64,000 bases of DNA from Fragilariopsis cylindrus CCMP1102 (GCA_900095095.1 FMBT01000309.1:310001-374000); one strand, 5' to 3'. Positions 33,182 to 45,205 are shown, numbered from the stretch's first letter. The notes: generated by a model from the sequence alone, not told the origin. Made by a program: numbers and translations.

Positions 33182-33673
33182 ATGAACGCCCCAGAAAGAA
33201 CAGCATCGTTTCTCCTAGACGAAGATAGTGGAGAAGTCAAGATAGTGTACTCAGATGATACGAAGGCAAGTACTTGAACTAGCAGCATTTTTTAAAGTCG
33301 ACGATACGTATTTCATTGAAAAGACTACTTACTAAACTAATACGTTCATTATTTTTTCCAATTCCTTTCCAAATAATAGGTAACAAATGCTGGTACCTTT
33401 CGTTTTAACAAGGAGGATCATACTATTGGAAATCTTTTTAGGATGCAATTATTGAGAGATCCTTCAGTACGATTTGCGGGATACTTACATCCTCATCCGC
33501 TCGTATATTATATCAATCTTAAAATTCAAACGAATAATTCAACAGTCGCACCAGTCGAAGTTCTATCATCAGCAATTGAAGATTTAGCGAATGAGACTGA
33601 TCATTTAATCACACAATTTCAAGAGGCCACAGACAATTGGAAGCGGGAAAACGATACAGAAGGGCAATTTTAG
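33182..33673 (+). CDS. RPB11: RNA polymerase II subunit RPB11, with a GC-AG intron
   Basis: A small alpha-like subunit that pairs with RPB3 in RNA polymerase II assembly in the nucleus. Exon 1 is 33182-33265 (28 codons) and exon 2 is 33380-33673, giving 125 residues, the usual RPB11 size. Diagnostic block: NAGTFRFNKEDHTIGNLFRM then QLLRDPSVRFAGYLHPHPL. The join gives DDTK/VTNAGTF only if the intron starts at GC (AAG|GCAAGT) and ends ATAG, a non-canonical but known GC-AG intron with a perfect donor context. No GT donor gives a sensible protein. Confidence 0.93.
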
Positions 33674-34052
33674 AAACTTAAAAAGAAAAAAGAATTTGTT
33701 TTGATAAATAATGTTTTTTTATGCGAGTCGATTTGTATTGAATAGTGGATTGTGTTTTTTAAATGGTCCTGAGCTAAATTTGAAGATATGAGAGATGTAG
33801 AGACTATGAAGAAGGTATATCATATGTAATCAAACCTCCGAAGTATTATGATGTCATTTTTAATTCCTTGGTGGAATGAAAATAATATTTTACGACAGAA
33901 AATAGGTACGCTAGCTAGTCAATTTTCGGGAGGACACAGGGACGAAAATTCCTGATATGATTGACTTGCTACTACCGAATTAAACGAAAATTCGGATTAT
34001 GTTATATAGATGCATGCAAATGTTATACTAGATAGTGTAGTTTATCTTTACA
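33674..34052. other. Convergent spacer, no gene
   Basis: About 380 bp between RPB11 and RadA 3' ends. No gene or strong structure seen. Confidence 0.5.
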
Positions 34053-36293
34053 TTAGTCATATTCCCCGTCATATTCATCGTCGTCATCATCCAAAATCGG
34101 CTCTTCTTCGAGGTTTAACTCATTAAGTGATCCAGGTGATGCTATCCGTTTTGAGCTTCTGGTCTTCCCACGAGTTGGTCTTGGTCGACGTAACGGAATG
34201 GGATTCACGAGTGCTAGATTCAAAGCTTGCTTGAGCGTTGAACATTCGAAGATATCCAAGTCGAATTTTCTTGTATGTCTCCCATGTTCTTGTTCATCAA
34301 CAGATTCCGACGTACTTCCTCCTGTTTGAGACTTCGTTTTTCTTTTGAATTTTTTATTGGACGAGGAACTCTTGGTCGCTGCTACTATTACACGAGAAAA
34401 TCCCGCACGTTGAGCTTGAAGCAATCTTGATTCCAGAGATGAAAGGGGACGCAACTCGCCTAATAATCCAACCTGTGCCAAGAATGCTGTATCGCCTCTG
34501 GCGGATATTCTTAAATAACTACTGGTCAGCGCTACCGTTACAGCTAAGTCTAATGCCATTGTGGCTAACGCCTGTTGGCTCTTGCTGACGGCTCCCTCGC
34601 ATCCAACCACATTGACATAGACATCGCGACCTACTCTTCCCCCACCTGCTATCGGTAGTTGACAATGTTTTTGTAAGATCCCCAGTAAAAGGTTCAATCG
34701 AGCGTTTGAAAGTCCTCCCTCGACCGTTTTTTTCCCAAACGAGCCAGAAGGTAAAGCTACCAAAGCTTGAACTTCCACAGTCATGGCTCTGTGTGGCCCT
34801 TCCACACAGATACCCATAGCACAACCTTCTAGATCTTCCGAGGGGGGCACCAAGGCAGATTCCGTACCCTCGGGAAGCGGTTTTAAAATTCCCTCTTTAA
34901 ATGTGTACAGGCCTACAGTTTGACAGGAACCAAATCGATTCTTTTGTGCACGAAGCCATCGGAAATTACCATCACTTTGCAACGACGCTGATGATTGAGA
35001 GTGTTCCAAATAAAGAACAGCATCGACCATGTGTTCAACCATTCTCGGTCCTGCGACATCTCCTGATTTTGTTACATGTCCAATCGCTAAGATTGGAATC
35101 TGCGTCGTTTTGGCCAATCTCAGAAGAAGAGCCATAGATTCACGAACCTGTGAAATTCCACCTGCACTAGTAGACCCACCTGCCTCACATACCATAGTTT
35201 GAATGGAATCAATAACTATGAGACTCGGTGGTAATACTGTCAAGGAAGAGCCATTTGATCTTCCCTCGTCATCGTCATATATAGAAGGATTATTTTGCCC
35301 AGCGATCCAGGCCTGGACTACTTCGTCAGCCAAGATATTAAGATTAGTTTCCGTGTACAGAAAAAGTTGTTTGGGTATAGAAGTCAGTTTCGTTGAATCG
35401 TTCTTATCGTTGTCAGCGACCAGTAATCTTTGCGCCCTTGAAGCGATTTGTTCCAAGGTTTCCTCTCCCGATACATACCAAACAGGTCCCACCGCCGCTT
35501 CTAACGACGTCACAGGAGAAGGTCCCATACCAATCCCCGTAGGAGCGACCGAAAGATGACTAGCAACTTGAGCTGCCATCTGTAGGGCCAGCGTTGACTT
35601 TCCAACACCTGGGTCACCTCCCAACAAAATTAAGGATCCTTTCATGAGACCACCTCCTAAAACTTGATTCATCTCATCGTCGTTTGGGATCTTCATTCGA
35701 GCAGATCCTGGAGCTTGGAGATCAATGTCAGATATAGAAACGAGACGATTGCTATTATTCATGTTATTGTTGTCATGTGTACTATACTCAGTATTTGAAA
35801 TTCCATCTAACCAAGATTGTCCTTTAAAAGATTCACCGTCATTGTTACTATTGTCATATTGTTTCTTGCTCGTCGGTTGTCGTCGTTGTTGTCCTATTCT
35901 TTGTTCTCTCCCTACTCGTCCCAAAAGATCTTGCGCAATTCCTCCAATGGGCAGTGAACTTGAACTACTACTACTATCACGTTGTACGGTAACTTCTTGA
36001 AAGCTATTCCATTCCTTACAAGTTGGACACCGACCTCGCCATTGGACAGATTCACCACCACAATTGCTACACACGAATACTGTGGTACTCGTCTTTGAAG
36101 ATGTTCCCATTGCCTTGCGTTGGGAGGGACTAGATCGTCCTCGTCCAAGTCCAAACGTCGCACCACCACTGTTGCTATTTTTAGTATTTGTATCACTAGA
36201 TGGGTAACGAAAATTTCGAATGTCAACGTCAGGTGGTTCATCATCGTCTTCGTCATCATCATCATCATCATCATCGTTACCGTCAATATTCAT
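34053..36293 (-). CDS. radA: RadA/Sms-type DNA repair ATPase
   Basis: A bacterial-type branch-migration and recombination helicase. In eukaryotes it is found in algae and plants and is presumably organellar. In the 746 residues: an N-terminal Asp tract; a C4 zinc finger (C75-x2-C78, C89-x2-C92, WRGRCPTCKEWN); a RecA-like core with Walker A GGDPGVGKST at 225-234, Walker B LIVIDSIQT at about 358-366, and the RadA-specific KNRFG at 451-455; then a Lon-like C-terminal domain (VDEQEHGRHTRKFD after it is an insertion). The annotated start MNIDGNDDD lacks any targeting peptide. An upstream frame (from an ATG near 36382) is contiguous if one A is missing in an AAA run, so the true N-terminus may be further upstream. 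Core identity is certain; organelle is inference. Confidence 0.92.
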   Translation of the reverse strand: MNIDGNDDDDDDDDEDDDEPPDVDIRNFRYPSSDTNTKNSNSGGATFGLGRGRSSPSQRKAMGTSSKTSTTVFVCSNCGGESVQWRGRCPTCKEWNSFQEVTVQRDSSSSSSSLPIGGIAQDLLGRVGREQRIGQQRRQPTSKKQYDNSNNDGESFKGQSWLDGISNTEYSTHDNNNMNNSNRLVSISDIDLQAPGSARMKIPNDDEMNQVLGGGLMKGSLILLGGDPGVGKSTLALQMAAQVASHLSVAPTGIGMGPSPVTSLEAAVGPVWYVSGEETLEQIASRAQRLLVADNDKNDSTKLTSIPKQLFLYTETNLNILADEVVQAWIAGQNNPSIYDDDEGRSNGSSLTVLPPSLIVIDSIQTMVCEAGGSTSAGGISQVRESMALLLRLAKTTQIPILAIGHVTKSGDVAGPRMVEHMVDAVLYLEHSQSSASLQSDGNFRWLRAQKNRFGSCQTVGLYTFKEGILKPLPEGTESALVPPSEDLEGCAMGICVEGPHRAMTVEVQALVALPSGSFGKKTVEGGLSNARLNLLLGILQKHCQLPIAGGGRVGRDVYVNVVGCEGAVSKSQQALATMALDLAVTVALTSSYLRISARGDTAFLAQVGLLGELRPLSSLESRLLQAQRAGFSRVIVAATKSSSSNKKFKRKTKSQTGGSTSESVDEQEHGRHTRKFDLDIFECSTLKQALNLALVNPIPLRRPRPTRGKTRSSKRIASPGSLNELNLEEEPILDDDDDEYDGEYD

Positions 36294-36935
36294 ATTCAGC
36301 TCTAATATTGTTCTGATTCTGTTGTGATGCCTTGTTTGAATGATATCATTTCGTTACCATAATTCGAAGATAAGAGCGCCATTTTTGAAGGCGTTGTCTT
36401 TGTTGTATACCGATAGTCGACCAACAAGATGATGATGGGATCCAAAATAATTCCCAACATACAATTATAAAAGAAATAGGTACCGACCAAGTCCTCATAG
36501 TTAGTAATAACTACTATTATTTATCTGCTTTCTTCCTCACGACGATTGTAAATTGCGGCTAGTAGTGTATGATACCAGGGGCTGTATCAGTCAGTTAATA
36601 CCTCTCTTTCTTTCTTCACACATATACCACACTTGTCGTCGAACTTGTTGTCAACAATGATGATCAGAAAGGGTGATGTGAAAAAGAAAATCATATCCAC
36701 GAATGAAAAGTTTTAAAATTCGGATGTAGAACAGACGCCACAATTTTGTGACCGCAAGATGGAAATGAAAAACAAGTACTACGCCACGAAAAGTTCGTGA
36801 AACAGATTATGCCCATGGACAGTGAACAACAGAACAGTAGCGTATATACCAACTTCTTATCAATTAGTGTTGTTGTTGTTATCCTAGCTCTGTATTAGCA
36901 AGTAGATATAATATTATAATACCACATATTCCATC
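36294..36935. promoter_or_regulatory. Divergent promoter region, RadA / eIF3l
   Basis: A 640-bp spacer between outward-facing genes. Part of it (36300-36490) may encode the real N-terminus of RadA. No specific regulatory site can be named. Confidence 0.4.
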
Positions 36936-38721
36936 ATGGCGACCGACGCAGACATAGTCCCCCAAGCATTGACTGATTTCGTTTTCGATCTTTACGATTC
37001 CGTTTCACTCTCTCAGTTGACCGAGGAACAAGGTCGACTATACAACAACGTCTTTCGGGATTTAAGTCAGAAGGTATGTATGCATCACCAACATCATCAT
37101 CATCATCATCATGATAATCATGATTTCTTTGGTTGGGTTGACTAATTCTTATCGGATTTTAAATCTCACTGCTATCATTCTATTTTTTCTTTGTCTCTAC
37201 TTCTTTTCTTTTAATTTACTTAACATGCAGTACTTTGCTTCCACTCCATGGCCATCTCCAACCGCTATTGCCGCCGAGTGTAATGGTGATCCTCTCTTTC
37301 TTGCTTTTTATCGTGAATTGACGCACCGTCACTGGCATGCTGTTAGCCGTCCTTCCCTTCGTGAACGTATGGAGGGATGGGATGTTTACAGAGAACTATT
37401 CGACGAATTACTCGAGGGAGCTGAGGAGAATTCTACCTCGTCCACATCGAAACTTTTCATTTTGCCCGGATGGGCTTTTGAAATTTTACACGAATTCGTA
37501 TATCAGTTTCAAGGATTTTGTCAGTTCCGTACTACTTTAAATGCATCTGCCAACAAGCACAAGCTATTAGAGACTCCTTCTGTTGAGGGGAGCGACGATG
37601 CAGCGCCCGAAGGTGAAGCAGGCAGCACTCCTGCCGCAAACAAAAGAGGACCTCCCCATCACGTTGTCGAAAACCTGGCACTAATGCGCGAGGAAGGCTC
37701 CCAGGATGTTTGGAGTGTCGATACTGTCATGTTCTACCTGAACCGTTTGGTAGAAATTGGAACCAACCCAAAATGTATCGTCCCCGCCTACCAGTACTTT
37801 GGAATCTTTGCTAGTGTAGCTTTGAGCCGATTGGAATGTCTTTTGTGTGATTACCCGGCATCACTTTCTGCACTAGTCCCTGTGTTGGAAAATACCACAA
37901 GCAAGGTCGTCAAGCATGATCAAGAGACGAAAACCTTTAAGCAAGTTGTCGATAGTGTTTTCCCGGCTCGATTGAGTTTAACCTACCATGCCGGAATTTC
38001 CTTTTTAATGTTACGAAGGTACAAAGATGCCACCACAACGGTAGGAGAATTGTGCACGTATATGCATCGTGGATTCAAAACGGGTCAACTCCGTCAAATG
38101 CCAAATGCAGATCAACTTTTCAAGAATTACGACAGAATGATCGCATTACTTGCAATTAGCACGCATATTTGTCCCCAATCGAATTTAGTTGACGAGTCTA
38201 TTTCGAAAACTATTCGTGAGAAGCATGGCGCACAAATGTCAAAGGAGGCATACACTGAACTCTTCGTTTTCTGTGCCCCGAAGTTTGTTTCACCGGCCAT
38301 CCCAGACTTTATCAATAGTGGATTCGTCGATAATGCATACAAACAACAGATTTATCTATTGGAACAAGAATTGAAAGATCAATCTAACTTTAGAGCGTTA
38401 AGATCCTATTTGAAACTTTACACGTCGATTCCTACCTCCAAACTGACCAACTTTGGCAATAAGGAAAGTACGCTACCTAGTTTGAAGCTAAAGATGCGTC
38501 AATTGGAGAGCACAAACCCTGATATTCCATCCTTGAAGGAAGCTAGTAGCAAGTCAGGCCTTGACATCCACTTCTACGCCGAAAAGGTAGATGGAAATGC
38601 GGATGAGATTGTTCATGTAGACGAAGCGAAAAGCAACGTCGATTCGAAATTACTTTTTTGGACAATCACACAGTCTTACGATATTCGAAAAACCTCAAAT
38701 AATATCAACACAACTGTGTAG
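36936..38721 (+). CDS. Translation initiation factor eIF3 subunit L
   Basis: A PCI-domain subunit of the eIF3 complex acting on the 40S ribosome. Exon 1 is 36936-37073 and exon 2 is 37231-38721; the intron (GTATGT...GCAG) is phase 0, giving 542 residues, as usual for eIF3l. Conserved blocks: YFASTPWPSPTAIAAECNGD at the exon 2 start, FLAFYRELTHRHWHA, LPGWAFEILHEFVYQFQGFC, and a C-terminal PCI region (KLYTSIPTSKLTNF, SLKLKMRQLE, IHFYAEKVDGNADEI). No anomalies. Confidence 0.95.
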
Positions 38722-39100
38722 GTATTGGATATTGAATGAAGAATGATGCCTTGTTTGTGATATACACGCATACGACAAAAAAAAGAACCGAAAAAGATAA
38801 AAAATGACAATACTAATGAGTACTTAAGAAATCTGTGACAAGTTACACTATTGAATACTATGTGTCGAATATTATCAATTTTATTGAACTTTTTAGATTC
38901 ATTATTTCTATCAGTGCCGCTGCGCAACTTTTTCTAATATACACCGGGAACGTCGTGTCACCACGGCCGCCACTTGGCAGCAGGACTTTTTTCTTTTAAG
39001 AAATTTATTCTTGTGTCTACATATTTTTATGATTCTTATAATGTATGTATACATGTTTTTATTATTGTAGGAGTTCTAACTGAAATTTCCGGTTTTTTTT

Positions 39101-39342
39101 CGCCGTTGCGTTGATGGTTGACACGTCAAACACTCAATAAGAATATCACGTGAACTGGAGATTCAATCTCAAGTAGTCCTGTTCGACTAATTCATCTTCA
39201 TATATTTGCTGCATCTCGGTGCGAAACGTATACTACACAGTACAATGTGTCTAGCCTTTTTCTTCGTCGTACCGCCGTTGATCCTTGACACATCAAACAC
39301 TCAACAAGTAATCACCTGAACTGGAGATTGCTCCAATCTCAA
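39101..39342. repeat. Diverged direct duplication, period about 165 bp
   Basis: A segment with CGTTGAT..TTGACAC.TCAAACACTCAA.AAG, then GAACTGGAGATT and CAATCTCAAG occurs at about 39101-39173 and 39271-39342. Several substitutions separate the copies. The surrounding interval 38722-39947 shows no gene. Confidence 0.75.
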
Positions 39343-39952
39343 GTTCGGCCTTGAAGGCTTCGAATTACGGAAACATGTCATGAGAACAGGGCATTTACTA
39401 TCCTGGTTGCCTAAAACTTGATATATGCCAAAATTGCCGCCACAGTTGTGCCTGCACTCATATATACACAGGCAACCCATTGCAACTGAAATTCTTTGCA
39501 TTTTAACTTACGATTGCACCACTGATTTGGTAACTATCCACCTATGAGCAGGTTGGAACACGCACGAGACTTTGCCACTTCGCTGCCGAAACCTTTGAAG
39601 TCATTTGTATTTTCTTTTTTCCAGATATTGCGTAGGAATTCCTGCAGAGATCAAAAGGAGGGAAGCAAAAAGATAGAATGTTGATAGGTTGGTATAATAG
39701 AGATGGTTAACACTATGCCAATGCAAGCGAACATGATTAAATTAGGACCCTATATGAACATATCTGAATACATCGACAACATCTCTACAATTTCGCAATA
39801 ATGGGAACTTTTTCTGCTTTTGTAGCATTCACTTACTACATACAGCCATGTCGTGCAACTCCTCTTCGTTTGTTTTCGCCATCTTGTCTTGCTTTGTCGT
39901 CGTTCTATTTGAGAGAGAGATAAATTTGAGGTTTGTGTTATGGTTTTTTCCT

Positions 39953-40486
39953 GAGGTCCGCGAGCGATTCTGGCGGATTAAAATTAATCTTGGAGGTGGA
40001 GGAATGGGAAATTTTCAATGCGACCAACTAAACATTTATGATAATAAAATTAAGTTTTGGGGGTAATTATTTTTAGGGCAGTAATATTAGACTAATATAT
40101 ATATTAGTCCGGCTAATAAATATATTAATTAGACTAATATATATATTAGTCCGGCTAATATATGTTTTAATAAGCATAACCAAAATCGAGCTCGCACAAA
40201 CTATAATAACAAATTTATTCGCTATTAAACTACGAGCTCGAATTATCCTCAATAAACTCACTAATATATATATTAGTCCGGCTAATATATATATTAATTA
40301 GACTAATATAAATATTATTCTCACTAATATATGTTACTTAATATTTCGCGACCAAATATAGTCCCCCAAAACATATCAAGTATGCCCCCAATTAAAATTT
40401 GGTCGCGAAAAAAAATTTCCCCTTGGCCCTCCACGCGCGTTTATAAATTTTTAATCCCGCTTGTATATCGTGAATCGCGGACGCTC
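39953..40486. mobile_element. Fold-back (long imperfect inverted repeat) element of about 530 bp
   Basis: Left arm 39953-40063 and right arm 40363-40486 align in reverse complement over a chain of matched blocks. These are TCCGCGA near both ends; GCGGATTAAAATT against AATTTTTAATCCCGC; GTGGAGG/CCTCCAC; GGGAAATTTT/AAAATTTCCC; GCGACCAA/TTGGTCGC; and GTTTTGGGGG/CCCCCAAAAC. The central part holds three copies of the perfect 18-bp palindrome ACTAATATATATATTAGT (40091, 40133, 40260), each followed by CCGGCTAATA. Two GAGCTCG palindromes lie between. No coding capacity. It is best read as a non-autonomous fold-back or MITE-like element. Confidence 0.75.
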
Positions 40487-40856
40487 CTGTACAGTACCGC
40501 GTTTTTGAAAAATAATGTAATGTTTATCCCGCGGGAATGAAAGTTCTTAGGAACGACCGCGACCACCTTCTTTTATAAAACCCGGATATGACATATTCGT
40601 TTCCGTGCTATTTTGCCGTTCTTCTTGAAGAGCCTTTGACACGTTCAGATTGCTAAGATACCTTTTAGAATTCACGAAAATTTTCTATTAGATTTAGAAA
40701 CATCATCATACTACTGCGTAGTACTGGTTCGTCAAAGAAGACTTCTTAAAAGCACTGTGACTAGAGTATTGTGCATTCATTGTGTTCATAATATTTTATA
40801 TAATTTAATTCCTTCTCCCTTTTCATTTCTAAAAATAAACCCTTGAATTCCTCACG

Positions 40857-41682
40857 ATGATGAAAGTTTTCGCAACTCTTCTTGCTTTCTTGGCCGTCGC
40901 CAATGCCTTCGCTCCTATGCCTGCTGGCAGAGCAAACACTCAACTTGCAGAAAGTCTTTTCGATAAAGTGAGTACAAAAGTTGCGAGGAAAATGCGATGA
41001 TTCTGATCCATTCGATTCGCAAAATCATGTATTAAACTACCTAACGAACCAACGAAACTAACTCATACACTTTTCCCTTCTATGTATCTACCCTTATGAC
41101 TTAACTTATTATTCCTCCTGTTGCTCATTAGATATTCGGAATGGATCTTTACGCGCCTGTCAAAGACAACAACCAGTATGGTACATACAAGAAAAAGGGT
41201 GTAAGTGATACTAATAGCATGTGATGCACGATCTCGTCCTTTGTTTGCCTTCAGTTTGTTATCGTCGAGCGTTTTGACAAATAATAGTGATTATTCGGAA
41301 AAACATATTTGATTGCTTTTGTTCTGATCTCATTCGTGACAATTGTCCTTTTTCATTATTTCTAAAATAAACAATCCAATCCATAATGTTACAGCTCAAG
41401 GCCGGAAAGCTATCAGGTAACTCGTATGTACCTGAAGGCCTAACCAAAGCTCAATACGCCAAGCTCCGTGCTACCGAAGTAAAGAAGAAGGAAGCCAACT
41501 ACCAAAAAAACGCCAAGAAGGCCGGAATTTTTGAGGACTATACTTTGTTCTACACCAAACGTGGAACCGACACTAATGCAGCCTGGAAAAAGTCTCCCAC
41601 TTTGGGACATAGAATGGCAAAAACCAAGTATGATTTCGATACCGATAAGTTTGGAAAGGTATACGATGGTAACACTAAATAA
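40857..41682 (+). CDS. Small plastid-targeted AFAP protein, possibly photosystem-associated
   Basis: Exons are 40857-40967, 41132-41200 and 41395-41682, all phase 0, for 155 residues. The N-terminus (MMKVFATLLAFLAVANAFAP) is a signal peptide ending in a textbook diatom AFAP cleavage motif, so import into the complex plastid is well supported. The mature part is Lys-rich, with FGMDLYAPVKDNNQYGTYK, YVPEGLTKAQYAKLRA, FEDYTLFYTKRGTDTNAAWK and a YDFD.DKFGKVYDG end, and no clear membrane span. I cannot name it with certainty. Size and style fit small diatom subunits bound to the photosystem I-FCPI complex, but this is inference. The second ATG at 40860 is an equivalent start. Confidence 0.8.
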
Positions 41683-43116
41683 ACTTCGTTCGTACATGAT
41701 AAATGTTTGACTCAGGATAAGTCGACCCAAACGCATTGACACTAGATGGTCCTACACAATAGTTGCAGCAAGAATGATAGAACTTCTATATAATATACAT
41801 ATATAAGCATTTTTTTTCTAAAAACTCGTTCTTACTACTTGAGACAACCCACCCCATACGAATACAGTTGAATTAACTCTTAAATACGTAGCTTTTCATT
41901 TATTAGAAAGACCAAGCATAGACTATGACGTGACAATGCGAAAATACACGAATGAATCTAATAGTATACTACAGCACTACTACTACCAGCTACAACTGTA
42001 CCGTAGCTCTAGTCTCTGATCATAAGTTTTATATATACCAATCGTACCATGGTTCTTTTTAGAATCCTCGATGTAAATTTAGTCTCAATCACCACTCTAC
42101 TAGTACATCAAATAGTATCAAATACACATCATGTAGCAACCAAATCAACCCATACTTCAATCATAATTGGTTAGCAACCTACCCCATCTTATTGCCTTAC
42201 ATAACTACTAGCTAGAGACCCATAGCTAGTTCTGTAAACTCAACTTGGAAGTAATTATCAGAAGTATATTATACATAATTGTATTCTGTGTCAATATGGT
42301 AGAGGTGGTTGGAATTACTAGATATCATTAACAAGGTACTAGAGACAAAATAGAGCCTATCCTTTGCCTTATTTTCATTTAATGCAGATGCAGTCCATTA
42401 TATCACAAGAAATAACCATCATTGACACAATTTTAGGAGAGATAAGATATCTCCTTCCCGGTAATATAATGAAATGTTTTAGTGTTTCATACAACACTAG
42501 ATCAACCAATACATTATTAACAGAACACCAACAAACTGAGCACCAAAAAATATCTATCAACTCATCCAGGAACATTTTGGCAATGTAGATATGCACTAGA
42601 AGTAGTATGCTAGACAAGTCATAGCAAATGCTGGAGAGGTTGGGAAGGTTGTTGTGATATATGTTGAATGTGATTGAGATGAAGATACTGTTACACTGTT
42701 CATTAGCCAATCACCAGAAACCTACACAGGTCAGGAATCAGGGGAATGTCCAATTGATGAATGAGTGCTGTTTTAAACTCGAGTGGTTGCAGTATTGTCA
42801 CCTGAATTTGGGACACATCTAACAATATATATATATATATATGTATATAGTAGTAGCTGCCTTTATTGCTCCCCACTATCTTGAAAAGGATAGCAAATCA
42901 GCAGTCCACCAACCAAAAAAATATATGGATGCATATTTAAATATAATACCTCTGTGTATATATAATTTTCAGATATTATATTGGAAAGATATGGTAAACT
43001 ATATTGATTGGAGGCATTAGCACCTAGATCACTCAATACGAAGAAGTTAATGAGATAATTAGTAGATCATTATAATCATGTGTCTAGACTTAAAACATAA
43101 AACAAGTTAAATTCTT
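41683..43116. other. 1.4-kb convergent spacer, no gene
   Basis: AT-rich, with a (TA)n tract near 42825-42850. A 74-codon ORF at 42364-42588 has no family resemblance. No RNA gene was recognised. Confidence 0.5.
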
Positions 43117-44725
43117 TTAAATGAAGTATTCACCCTCAATATTCTTCGCATATCCTGTTCCAGCTTTACCGTAGATGATTCGCGTACTAATTACTCCCTC
43201 AACCATCGTAATCTTCTCTTGGACGTTCTTGAATTCTACAACTCCATCGTGTTTAGTTGTATCGATATCACAAACATTGTACGCAATGTCTCCTCGAGAA
43301 TGATTGATTTGTTGCACAATATTGAGTCCTTCTGAAGAAATCGCATCTGTGATGGCCGCCAATGCTCCTGGAACGTTCTTGTTGACCACAGTGAAACGAA
43401 CAGTTTCTTTTGGTCGATCTTCTAAGTTAGTATCAGGGAAATTCACACTGTTTTTGATTGTACCATTCTCTAAGTAATTTCGAATGGTATCAGCAGCCAT
43501 CGATGCGGCGGCATCTTCAGCTTCTTCAGTCGAGGCACCTAAATGCGGCAAAATGATAGTATTCTTGTGATCCCAGAGTAAATCTTCAGGGAAGTCCGAG
43601 ATATATTTCCCATCACCACTGTCTAAAAATTCTTTCATAGCATCCGAATCCACCAACTCACCACGAGCAAAATTCATAAGAACGGCATTGGGACTGAAAT
43701 GTGAAACGACATCCTTTCCAATAATTCCATGTGTTCCTCCTTCTCCCTTGACGTATGGGATGTTGATGGAAATATAATCCGCACCTGACACAGCTGTTGT
43801 AATAGAGTCGACTAATTGCATATCACGGGGTAATTTCATGGCTGACTGAACACTAAGACCAGGATCATAACCCTTAACATTCATTCCTAAACCTTCAGCA
43901 TCTCGTGCAGTCATGGCTCCAATATGACCAAGTCCAATAACTGCTAAAGTTTTTCCCTTAATTTCTTGTCCACCAAACATGGCTTTATCTTTTTCTACAC
44001 GTTCTCTTGCTAATCCCTGTGATCCAAGATCTTTCATATGATTAATTCCATCAACAATCTTTCTTGATCCCAACAACATAGCACAAAGGACTAATTCCTT
44101 AACAGCATTTGCATTAGCACCAGGCGTGTTAAATACAGGAATACCCAATTCTGTCATACGAGGAACAGGAATATTATTGGTACCAGCACCACATCTGCGT
44201 TTGGATAATTTGTATATATGTTTTTGAAGTAGTTAGACAAAAAATGACGAACGGTGGTCGTGAGAATTATTTTATTGGCGGAATAGAAGTCCAGACAAAA
44301 TCATCAAATACACACTTCACACAACACATCATTAAAAAAAGGCTACCAATGGAATACTATTATTATTTTTCAATTTTTTGCTCGTACCTTGCAATTGCTC
44401 GAACTGTATTTGGTACATCATCTTCTTGAAGTTTGTGCGAACGCAGTAGAATTGCATGTGCGTTAGCAGCTTCATCTTCACCCGTTCGGACATCATATTG
44501 ATCAGCATGGAAACGTGCTAAACCAACCGGTGAGACCTTGTTAAAAGTTTTGATCTGATACTTTCCCTGTTGATAATTGGATAAGTCACCATATGTTTGC
44601 CAATCTCCACGACCGTGTTCAACTTCGACACCGGTAGACATGCGAGCAGCATGAATTGGATTGGCAGCAACAGTACGACTGCTGCTGCGAATAACCTTCT
44701 GTAGGGCAGCACGGGAGGCGATCAT
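43117..44725 (-). CDS. D-3-phosphoglycerate dehydrogenase, paralogue 1 (mitochondrial-type presequence)
   Basis: Catalyses the first step of the phosphorylated serine pathway, 3-phosphoglycerate to 3-phosphohydroxypyruvate with NAD. Exon 1 is 44725-44388 and exon 2 is 44194-43117 (phase 2 junction), giving 471 residues. A basic Ser/Arg-rich N-terminus (MIASRAALQKVIRSSSRTVA) suggests mitochondrial targeting. Catalytic core: CGAGTNNIPVPRMTELGIPV, NAD-binding AVIGLGHIG, NFARGELVDS with the substrate Arg, and ILPHLGAST with the catalytic His. A C-terminal ACT domain (FTVVNKNVPGALAAITDAIS) implies allosteric control. It lies head-to-head with paralogue 2, 480 bp away. Confidence 0.93.
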
Positions 44726-45205
44726 GATGATTTCTGATTTTCGTTTTTTGTTTGGTATATACAATTCTGTAATATGTATTTATGCTAATGACTACAGTTG
44801 TATTCTCGTTTTGTCCTTTTTTATCAAGTTTGTGTGATGGGAATGTGTGATTAGGAATCTTTTTTTTGCATATGTCTGTGACAGCACTCTTTTCACGCGT
44901 CCAGCAGATTTGGGAACAGAAATGAGTGGCTCTGAAATTATTGAGTGAGTCATGACGCGTCGCGCCATCATAGAAAGCTATTTATTTTCTCATGTACGAC
45001 CTCGTGTAGTAGCTACAGCTACCGGAACTTTTTCAATAAAACTAACAGCATGAATAAAATCTGGATCCAACGAAAAACATCATCGACGAAATAAATTTTA
45101 TTCTTCCGAAAGAATACATAGTTGAAGTATTGTAGTTTGTATTACTGTACAGTAGATTCGAATCAATCAATTCATACACCTAATCTGCCTTTGCTATAAC
45201 CAAAC
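44726..45205. promoter_or_regulatory. Shared divergent promoter of the two PGDH paralogues
   Basis: A 480-bp spacer between the starts of two related genes transcribed outward. AT-rich with ACGCGT motifs at 44897 and 44954 and a CTACAGCTAC-type element near 45013. No factor site can be assigned with confidence. Confidence 0.5.
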
